Assembly: GCF_003313385.1 (NCBI RefSeq)
Contig: NZ_QMHN01000002.1
Span: 382,603-446,602, forward strand
DNA length: 64,000 nucleotides
Direction of reading: 5' to 3'
Source: Pedobacter chitinilyticus
GTDB taxonomy: Bacteria; Bacteroidota; Bacteroidia; Sphingobacteriales; Sphingobacteriaceae
The translations under genes and the position numbers were made by a program. Positions 24,753-34,555 of the stretch are shown piece after piece. The notes beneath the pieces were generated by a model. That model worked only from the letters and a program-made list of their open reading frames with translations, had not been told where the DNA came from and ran no database searches. Positions within the stretch are counted from its first letter, which is position 1, and each line of letters opens with the position of its first letter.

Positions 24753-25430
24753 ATGAATTTATTACTAGTTGAAGATGAACCTAATGTGGTATCCGTGGTG
24801 GTACGTGGTTTGGCTGCCGAAGGATTTAACGTGAGTGTGGCTCCTGACGGAAATACGGGAGAAAAAATGGCCCTAACCAATCATTTCGACCTCATCATTT
24901 TAGACATTATGCTACCAGGTATTAATGGACTAGAACTTTGTAAAATCATCAAAAAAGAAAAACCTAATGTGCCTATTATTATGCTTACGGCATTAGGCAG
25001 CACAGAAAATGTTGTAGCTGGTCTTGATAATGGTGCCGACGATTATTTGATTAAACCTTTTAAGTTTGCTGAGCTTTTTGCTCGCATCAGAATGCTACTC
25101 CGCAGATATAACGGTTCGGTAAATCCAGATCAGGTGATCAACATTAGCGATCTACAAATTAACCTTACGGCAAAAAACGTAAAACGTGGTGACCAAGAAA
25201 TTACGTTGACGGCAACAGAGTACAGGCTTCTCGAATTTTTGGCAAAAAATAAATCAAAGATTCTTTCCAGAATTGATATTTTAGAAAATGTTTGGGATAT
25301 AGATTTTAACTTAGGCACCAATGTAGTGGATGTCTATGTGAATTATCTACGTAAAAAAATAGACAAAAATAGCGATCAAAAACTGATACATACCGCCGTG
25401 GGGTTGGGTTATGTAATGAAAGAAGCCTAA
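24753..25430 (+). CDS. OmpR-family response regulator
   Basis: A 225-residue two-domain regulator. The receiver domain has the acidic pair E-D (7-8), phosphoacceptor Asp51 (L-I-I-L-D-I-M-L-P-G), Thr79 and Lys101 (L-I-K-P-F). The C-terminal winged helix (about 130-225) has the usual E-Y-R-L-L-E-F-L-A...V-D-V-Y-V-N-Y-L-R-K-K-I-D and a final G-L-G-Y-V. It should bind direct-repeat DNA as a dimer when phosphorylated by the kinase encoded next, whose ATG overlaps its stop by one base. The ATG at 24753 is preferred over an in-frame TTG three codons earlier. A candidate operator lies at 26793-26825. Confidence 0.94.
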   Translation: MNLLLVEDEPNVVSVVVRGLAAEGFNVSVAPDGNTGEKMALTNHFDLIILDIMLPGINGLELCKIIKKEKPNVPIIMLTALGSTENVVAGLDNGADDYLIKPFKFAELFARIRMLLRRYNGSVNPDQVINISDLQINLTAKNVKRGDQEITLTATEYRLLEFLAKNKSKILSRIDILENVWDIDFNLGTNVVDVYVNYLRKKIDKNSDQKLIHTAVGLGYVMKEA

Positions 25431-26791
25431 TGCACATAGCCAAGAAAATCACTTTACTATTTGCCATTTTATCCGCCGTTATCATTTCCTTGTTAAGTGG
25501 CTTTGTTTGGTATTTCTCCAATGAATTTGCTTTTGAAGATTTTTACAAACGTTTAGAAGCAAGGGTAAATATTGCCGCCCAAATTAAATTGGTAGAAGAT
25601 GAGAACAACGAAGCATATTCTAAAATGCGCAGGCAGTATTTGGAACACTTACCCTCGGAAAAGGAATATGTACTTAAAGCAGACACCAACACACATCCTA
25701 CTGTTGACACGGATGATGTACTGCCTAAAATCTTTTACGACCGCATTAAGGATGGTAAAATGGCTCGTTATCGTAAAGAAAACCACTTTTACGCAGGCAA
25801 ATATTTTGAAATCAACAAGCAGGGCTACATTGTAATTATTGCAGCCAATGACCCCTTTGGTTTCCGTGAGCTCAAAGACCTTCAAAAAATCCTAATCGCT
25901 GGCTTTTTCCTTTCCATCATTCTTTCCTTTATTGTAGGTTGGAAATTTTCTCACTACACGCTTGAACCTCTTAGGAACATCATTAAGAGTATGAAGAAGA
26001 TCAAAGCCGAAAACCTACATCTACGCTTGGATGTAAAAAGTTATGGTGGGGATGAAATGTCTGAATTGGCACAAACCTTCAACAATATGCTCAACAGGCT
26101 CGAAACGGCTTTTGAAACACAAAACAATTTCATCAGTAATGCTTCACACGAGTTAAGAACCCCTCTTACCATCATCAGCGGTGAGGTGGAATTGGCCATG
26201 GCTGCAGAAATGGGTTCCAAAGAACATATACAGGCTTTAGGCAAAATCAAAAGTGAAGCAGATCGATTGGAGCATATTTTAACGAGCTTATTAGGATTGG
26301 CACAATCTGGCTTTAATGGAAAAGTACAGCCTCGTGAAGAAGTAAGAATGGACGAACTGCTTTGGGAAATTAAGGATGCCGTTTCTCAAGTACATCCCGA
26401 AAGCAAAATAGAACTGGATTTGAATAAGCTTCCAGAAGATGAAGCCGCAGTGACCTTAAAAGCTAATAAAAACTTACTAAAGCTGGCCATCACTAATATT
26501 GTAAGCAATGCCTGTAAATATTCGGATTTTAAACCCGTTAGTGTCAAGCTCGAAAGCAACAACAATTTACTGTCCATCGCCGTAGTTGATCAAGGAATTG
26601 GTATTCCTCAGGACGACATCCAGCACATCTTTGAACCCTTTTTTAGGGCTTCTAATACCAATAACTTTAAAGGTTATGGCATTGGCTTGCCTCTATCGTT
26701 AAATATCATCAGATTACACCGCGGTAGTATCGGCATTAAAACACAGGAAGGCCTGGGAACCGAAATTAAGGTGATGCTGCCCATAAATTAA
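25430..26791 (+). CDS. Membrane sensor histidine kinase
   Basis: A 453-residue classical kinase. Membrane spans at about 7-29 and 153-173 enclose a 120-residue periplasmic sensor of unknown specificity. A HAMP linker follows, then the dimerisation helix with N-F-I-S-N-A-S-H-E-L-R-T-P-L (phosphoacceptor His240). The ATPase domain has N-I-V-S-N-A-C-K-Y-S (N box), V-V-D-Q-G-I-G-I-P (G1), F-F-R-A (F box) and G-Y-G-I-G-L-P-L-S (G2). It is translationally coupled to the regulator (TAATG). The UspA-like/bestrophin genes directly downstream may be targets. Confidence 0.94.
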   Translation: MHIAKKITLLFAILSAVIISLLSGFVWYFSNEFAFEDFYKRLEARVNIAAQIKLVEDENNEAYSKMRRQYLEHLPSEKEYVLKADTNTHPTVDTDDVLPKIFYDRIKDGKMARYRKENHFYAGKYFEINKQGYIVIIAANDPFGFRELKDLQKILIAGFFLSIILSFIVGWKFSHYTLEPLRNIIKSMKKIKAENLHLRLDVKSYGGDEMSELAQTFNNMLNRLETAFETQNNFISNASHELRTPLTIISGEVELAMAAEMGSKEHIQALGKIKSEADRLEHILTSLLGLAQSGFNGKVQPREEVRMDELLWEIKDAVSQVHPESKIELDLNKLPEDEAAVTLKANKNLLKLAITNIVSNACKYSDFKPVSVKLESNNNLLSIAVVDQGIGIPQDDIQHIFEPFFRASNTNNFKGYGIGLPLSLNIIRLHRGSIGIKTQEGLGTEIKVMLPIN

Positions 26792-26792
26792 A

Positions 26793-26825
26793 ATTCTAAT
26801 CTCATTCTAATCTCGTTCTTAAACG
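26793..26825 (+). promoter_or_regulatory. Tandem 11-bp direct repeats, candidate OmpR-family operator
   Basis: ATTCTAATCTC occurs twice head to tail (26793-26803, 26804-26814), followed by a weaker third unit GTTCTTAAACG (26815-26825). The 11-bp period is typical of PhoB/OmpR-type sites. It ends 18 bases before a -7-like box (26844-26851), a position suited to activation of the gene at 26889. Confidence 0.6.
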
Positions 26826-26843
26826 GCTATAATTTCTCTGCCC

Positions 26844-26851
26844 TAATATTG
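26844..26851 (+). promoter_or_regulatory. -7-like box TAATATTG
   Basis: One mismatch to TAnnTTTG, 37 bases before the ATG at 26889. There is no -33 TTTG, and the direct repeats occupy that region. Confidence 0.35.
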
Positions 26852-26888
26852 TATTAAATATTTATTTATTCATTTAACAATAAGGGTT

Positions 26889-27389
26889 ATGAAAAGAGTA
26901 TTAGTTCCAACAGATTTCAATGTAGAAAGTACCAAAATAATTGACGCCATTGCTTTACACCAAGGGTTAGAAGAAGTAACCGTTATCTTTTTACACGCTT
27001 TCAAATTATCAGACTCTATTACAGATATGTTAATGTTAAGCAGAAGGAGCCGCGATTATGAATATATCAGTGATGAATTCAATCAGAAAATAGATTCGTA
27101 CACTGCCAAATATCACAATAAGATTAAAGGTATTGGTATTGAATTCTTTTACGGAAGTACCGCAGCAGCTTTTAGAAACTTAATAGAGGGTTTACAAATT
27201 GACTTGGTGGTATATCCACAACGCTACAATTTCGCTCCAATTAACAAATATAGTATCGACCCTAAGTATTTAACCACCCGTTGCGGTTGCCAAGTACTTG
27301 AACTTGATACCGATGTAATAGCCAAAGAGCAAGAGCTTTTCGAAACCAAAATGCAACCAGAAAAAGTTGCTAGAACGATTAGTGCTTAG
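26889..27389 (+). CDS. UspA-like protein
   Basis: A 166-residue protein that begins K-R-V-L-V-P-T-D-F-N, the usual opening strand of universal stress proteins. It has a later alpha/beta pattern (V-T-V-I-F-L-H-A-F near 32-40, L-Q-I-D-L-V-V-Y-P near 108-116). The typical ATP-binding G-x2-G-x9-G-S/T motif near the end is absent; a Cys-Gly-Cys replaces it, so nucleotide binding is doubtful. It is probably a cytosolic partner of the bestrophin 34 bases downstream. The 11-bp direct repeats upstream suggest control by the neighbouring two-component system. Family assignment is moderate. Confidence 0.6.
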   Translation: MKRVLVPTDFNVESTKIIDAIALHQGLEEVTVIFLHAFKLSDSITDMLMLSRRSRDYEYISDEFNQKIDSYTAKYHNKIKGIGIEFFYGSTAAAFRNLIEGLQIDLVVYPQRYNFAPINKYSIDPKYLTTRCGCQVLELDTDVIAKEQELFETKMQPEKVARTISA

Positions 27390-27423
27390 ACTCATATCAT
27401 TAACATTTTAAAAACCCAATATC

Positions 27424-28350
27424 ATGCTGTTACGAAAAAACATACCTATTACCTACATATTTGGGAAAATTAAACAAGAACTAATTTTCGTTGTAATATA
27501 TTCGGTAGCAGTGGTGGTACTTTATCACAACTTCCACTTTACACGTATATCTATTCCCATTGCAGTGCCTGCATTATTAGGTACCATTATCTCGTTGCTA
27601 TTAGCCTTTAGGTCTAACCAAGCTTACGACAGGTGGTGGGAAGCCAGAATTTTATGGGGTGCCATTGTAAACGATTCGAGGTCTTTGGCCAGACAAATCA
27701 TGTCTTTTGTAGATAGTCCTTATGCTTCAGAAGAAGTAGATGCATTTAAAAATAGGTTTATCAAACGACAAATTGCCTGGTGCTACGCTTTAAGCCAATC
27801 CCTAAGAGGCTACAGTTCTTCTAAAGGTTTAGAGCGCTATTTGACGGCTGAGGAATTCGCTTATATTAAGAGACAGAACAACGTTACTATGGCTTTGTTG
27901 GAATTACATGCCATGGACTTAAAAAAGGCCTTACAGGAAGGTTGGATCAACAAATATCAGCAAATTGAATTAGATAAGACCCTTAATGCACTATGTAACC
28001 ACATGGGTGGATGTGAGCGAATTAAGAAAACCATTTTCCCTGTCACTTATAGCAAGTACATCCACATGTCGATCTTCCTATTCATCATGATGTTGCCTTT
28101 TGGTTTGATCGAGTACTTCGGATTTATGGAAATCCCTGTGGTTATTTCTATCTCGGTATTCTTTTTATTGGTAGAGAAAATGGCGGTTCATTTGCAAGAT
28201 CCATTTGAGAATAAACCTACCGATACACCCACCACTACTATTTGCAGAACCATAGAAAAAGACCTATGCCAAATGCTTGACGACCATAAGCTCTTCGAAG
28301 ACAAGGCCCATGTAGATATGGCTCCAGTAGGCTCTTATTATATCCTATAG
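27424..28350 (+). CDS. Bestrophin-family membrane channel
   Basis: A 308-residue protein of the bestrophin/RFP-TM group with four main membrane spans. Visible signs are A-F-R-S-N-Q-A-Y-D-R-W-W-E-A-R near residues 60-74, V-N-D-S-R-S-L-A-R-Q shortly after, C-E-R-I-K-K-T-x-F-P near the middle, and a C-terminal E-N-K-P-T-D-T-P-T-T-T-I-C-R-T-I-E. Bestrophins form pentameric anion (or cation) channels in the inner membrane. It follows the UspA-like gene on the same strand, probably in one transcript, and ends at a terminator 38 bases later. Confidence 0.9.
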   Translation: MLLRKNIPITYIFGKIKQELIFVVIYSVAVVVLYHNFHFTRISIPIAVPALLGTIISLLLAFRSNQAYDRWWEARILWGAIVNDSRSLARQIMSFVDSPYASEEVDAFKNRFIKRQIAWCYALSQSLRGYSSSKGLERYLTAEEFAYIKRQNNVTMALLELHAMDLKKALQEGWINKYQQIELDKTLNALCNHMGGCERIKKTIFPVTYSKYIHMSIFLFIMMLPFGLIEYFGFMEIPVVISISVFFLLVEKMAVHLQDPFENKPTDTPTTTICRTIEKDLCQMLDDHKLFEDKAHVDMAPVGSYYIL

Positions 28351-28387
28351 AAAAACTTTCTTAGTGTTTGTTTTTTATCAAATCAGG

Positions 28388-28427
28388 TAGCCCTCCGAAG
28401 CGTAATGCTGGAGGGCTTATTTTTTTG
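28388..28427 (+). terminator. Intrinsic terminator
   Basis: GCCCTCC (28390-28396) pairs with GGAGGGC (28410-28416) around a 13-base loop, followed by TTATTTTTTT. Confidence 0.85.
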
Positions 28428-28488
28428 TATCATTTTTTGATGGGGAGATTTTTTTATTCAGTAAATAAAATGTCCAACCTATTTTCAA

Positions 28489-28525
28489 ATAAAAAACCCT
28501 CCTCTACGTCGTGCAGAGAAGGGCT
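28489..28525 (-). terminator. Intrinsic terminator of gyrB
   Basis: On the minus strand CCCTTCTCT pairs with AGAGGAGGG (one G-T) around a short loop, then TTTTTTATTTG. It lies 30 bases after the gyrB stop. Confidence 0.8.
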
Positions 28526-28553
28526 TAATTTTATATTTGGTTTTAAAGAGAGA

Positions 28554-30515
<1,962 letters not shown>

Positions 30516-30535
30516 TTATGTAAAAATTAAAGATT

Positions 30536-30543
30536 CAAAAATA
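30536..30543 (-). promoter_or_regulatory. -7 box TATTTTTG for gyrB
   Basis: Exact TAnnTTTG on the minus strand, 23 bases before the ATG. No -33 element is obvious. Confidence 0.45.
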
Positions 30544-30719
30544 CGCAATTTTTATGGATTTTTGGGCATTGTGGATAACTATTCCAGTGTTAAAATCATC
30601 TAGAAAGTGTCACAATTTCATCGACTTAAGAAAGCATTTTCTCAGTTTTAAAAAAGCACATTTTAATGAACTAAATGGTTTAATAAGTGCCTAGTTTTAG
30701 GATGTTCGGATTTGATTTT

Positions 30720-30727
30720 TATATTTG
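30720..30727 (+). promoter_or_regulatory. -7 box TATATTTG for the OmpH-like gene
   Basis: Exact TAnnTTTG match 20 bases before the ATG at 30748. A purine-rich AGAAGGA lies between. Confidence 0.5.
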
Positions 30728-30747
30728 CTAAAATTTAGAAGGACAGA

Positions 30748-31350
30748 ATGAAACTAAACACAGTAAAATTTAGCGGATTAGCTACTGCAATTGCCATCGT
30801 TTCTGTGATGAGCGCTTGTGGAAACAAAGAAACCAAAACTGAAAGCACTGCGGCTAAAACAACCGTAAGCGTAGATGCCAACAAGGATAAAATTGTATTT
30901 GTAGACTCGGATTCATTATTGAACCAATACGAGTACTTTAAAGTATTGAAAACCAAAATGGAAGCAAAAGGAAAAGCTGCCGATGCAGACCTTAAAGCAA
31001 AAGGACAAGCTTTCCAACGCGACATGCAACAATACCAATCGCAAGCGAACAGCATGACTGCTGAACAAAGAGCTGCAACGGAAGAAAGATTGGGTCGTAA
31101 ACAACAAGAATTACAAGCTTACCAACAAAACGCCGGTGCGGCTTTCCAAAACGAACAAGCAAAAGAGCAAGAAGCGCTTTACAACAAAGTAGCTGATTTC
31201 CTTAAAACTTATGCTAAAGAAAAAGGCTATAAAATGGTATTGAAATACCAAAAAGGCATGGGCGATATCCTTTTTGCGGATGAAAGCTTAGATGTAACTA
31301 GCGAAGTAATTAAAGGCTTAAACGAAGCTTACAACAAAGAGAAAAAATAA
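30748..31350 (+). CDS. OmpH/Skp-family periplasmic lipoprotein
   Basis: A 200-residue lipoprotein: the signal peptide ends V-M-S-A-C, so Cys28 would be lipidated. The mature part begins with a short strand, K-I-V-F-V-D-S-D-S-L-L, followed by a long charged, Gln/Ala-rich coiled coil (about 70-150) and the closing A-K-E-K-G-Y-K-M-V-L-K-Y and I-L-F-A-D-E-S-L-D-V-T segments of the Skp/OmpH fold. Skp-type trimers hold unfolded outer-membrane proteins in the periplasm. The lipid anchor is common in Bacteroidota versions. It has its own promoter and terminator. Confidence 0.9.
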   Translation: MKLNTVKFSGLATAIAIVSVMSACGNKETKTESTAAKTTVSVDANKDKIVFVDSDSLLNQYEYFKVLKTKMEAKGKAADADLKAKGQAFQRDMQQYQSQANSMTAEQRAATEERLGRKQQELQAYQQNAGAAFQNEQAKEQEALYNKVADFLKTYAKEKGYKMVLKYQKGMGDILFADESLDVTSEVIKGLNEAYNKEKK

Positions 31351-31369
31351 TCTTTGATGATAAAATATT

Positions 31370-31401
31370 TAAAAGTCTCGCAATTGCGGGACTTTTTTTT
31401 T
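31370..31401 (+). terminator. Intrinsic terminator
   Basis: AGTCTCGC and GCGGGACT (one T-G pair) form a stem around AATT, followed by nine T residues. Confidence 0.85.
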
Positions 31402-31439
31402 GCAAAATATTTTAAAAAATTATAAATTAGGTTCTACCT

Positions 31440-31892
31440 ATGGAACCACGTCAAAAATTATTTTGGGAGATCAAGTCTCTCCTGTTAGATGCATTTGCTA
31501 ACCGCATAGAAACCAACGACAGCAATGGGTCATTCATTGGCATAAAAGATACTTTTTTTTGGATGGCTAGCAATCCCGACAGCTTATTGGTTGGTTTTGA
31601 TCATTACCATGTAAATTACAGCAACAGCGATATTGAAAAAGATCCAAACCAAGTCTATGAGTTATTTTTTAAACTATTAACCAATAGGATAAGGATAACC
31701 AGGTATTTTAAAGGAAATCAAATGTTTAAAATAATCTCTGAAATTGAAATTGATGATCATAATTTTGAGGAACTGTTCAATGTACGAGCTCTACTTCGTC
31801 AGTATTGGAAAAAAACTAGAAAAGAAATAGAATTTATACCAAAAATAATCGAAAAAGCTACCCTGCAGGATTATAAAGATAGACATACCTAG
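31440..31892 (+). CDS. Hypothetical 150-residue protein
   Basis: A 150-residue soluble, acidic protein with no signal peptide or membrane span. It has a helical start (P-R-Q-K-L-F-W-E-I-K-S-L-L-L-D-A-F-A-N), an aromatic middle (D-T-F-F-W-M-A-S, F-D-H-Y-H-V-N-Y) and a charged C-terminal helix with R-Q-Y-W-K-K-T-R-K-E-I. I recognise no family. It lies between the OmpH-like terminator and the EcsC-like gene on the same strand and may be co-transcribed with the latter. Its base use is similar to its neighbours. It is probably a real gene given its length and an ATG close behind the terminator. Confidence 0.65.
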   Translation: MEPRQKLFWEIKSLLLDAFANRIETNDSNGSFIGIKDTFFWMASNPDSLLVGFDHYHVNYSNSDIEKDPNQVYELFFKLLTNRIRITRYFKGNQMFKIISEIEIDDHNFEELFNVRALLRQYWKKTRKEIEFIPKIIEKATLQDYKDRHT

Positions 31893-31984
31893 TTTTCATT
31901 TTATTCAACAGCTTAGCTATAAGCATTAACTTTCTGTAACATCTTTTAACTTTTGCACCTCTAACTTGTTGTAAATCCTACGAC

Positions 31985-32719
31985 ATGGACAAATATCAAC
32001 AACAAGTAGCATTAGAACTCCAGTTTTGGAAGCTGGAAGTGATGAAAAAACCGTCGCTAGTAGGAAATATTGCGACTAAGGTACAAGGTAAAATCAATAG
32101 CTATATTCCCCAGAAAGTACATCATGTCATTACAGAAACCATTAAGCAAATGGTAAAAGCGGTATTGTTTGGTTCTGAAATTACAAGCTCCAATTTATCG
32201 CCAAAAGAAATGAGCTTGCTCCATAAAGAGGCTTTGGTAAAATCAAAAATAGACAGCTATTGTAAAACAGGAGCTGCTGAGGGCGGTATTACTGGTGCTG
32301 GTGGCTTTTTAATGAGCATGGCTGATTTCCCGATATTGATAGCCATTAAAATTAAATTGTTATATGAAATAGCGGCACTTTATGGGTACGATGCCAGTGA
32401 TTTTAGAGAACGGTTATACATCCTGCACATCTTTCAGTTAGCTTTTTCGAGTAAAAAAGGTTCACAAAAAGTGTTGGAACAAATGGAAAATTGGGATAAG
32501 AAACTTTTCTTACTACCCGAAAATGGTGATCAGTTTGATTGGCAGACTTTTCAACAGGAATACCGTGATTATATTGATTTAGCGAAATTGGCCCAACTGC
32601 TTCCCGTAGTGGGCGCAGCTGTAGGTGCTGTAGCCAATTACCAGCTCATTAAAAAGCTAGGCAAAACAGCGATGATGAGTTATAGGATGCGGAAATTCAA
32701 TAATGAGATGATTAGATAA
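31985..32719 (+). CDS. EcsC-family protein
   Basis: A 244-residue protein with the EcsC pattern. It has an N-terminal helix (Q-Q-V-A-L-E-L-Q-F-W-K), then K-I-N-S-Y-I-P-Q-K-V-H-H-V-I-T-E, and a central glycine-rich segment G-A-A-E-G-G-I-T-G-A-G-G-F followed by M-A-D-F-P-I-L-I-A-I-K-I-K-L-L-Y-E-I-A. A late hydrophobic stretch V-V-G-A-A-V-G-A-V-A-N-Y precedes the C-terminus. EcsC was named from the Bacillus ecs operon; its biochemical function is not established. The hydrophobic parts suggest membrane association. There are no ecsA/ecsB ABC genes beside it. Confidence 0.85.
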   Translation: MDKYQQQVALELQFWKLEVMKKPSLVGNIATKVQGKINSYIPQKVHHVITETIKQMVKAVLFGSEITSSNLSPKEMSLLHKEALVKSKIDSYCKTGAAEGGITGAGGFLMSMADFPILIAIKIKLLYEIAALYGYDASDFRERLYILHIFQLAFSSKKGSQKVLEQMENWDKKLFLLPENGDQFDWQTFQQEYRDYIDLAKLAQLLPVVGAAVGAVANYQLIKKLGKTAMMSYRMRKFNNEMIR

Positions 32720-32808
32720 TGTGATGACGGGACAAACTGTATAGGCTTCCTTAATTAATACCTACCAAACGTAAAGTTTTAGTCGGGCTACAACATTAAA
32801 GCCTTTAA

Positions 32809-34485
<1,677 letters not shown>

Positions 34486-34502
34486 TCAAAATTTTAGACT
34501 AA

Positions 34503-34534
34503 TAAAAAAAGCCCCGAAATTCGGGGCTTTTTTC
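34503..34534. terminator. Bidirectional intrinsic terminator
   Basis: AAGCCCCGA and TCGGGGCTT pair around a three-base loop, flanked by A and T runs, between convergent genes. Confidence 0.9.
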
Positions 34535-34555
34535 GTTTGCTTGGTTATAAATATT

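Noticed and set aside
31985..32719. EcsABC transporter operon
   Set aside because: Only the EcsC-like gene is found; the following ABC-F gene is a soluble twin-ATPase, not EcsA, and has its own promoter.
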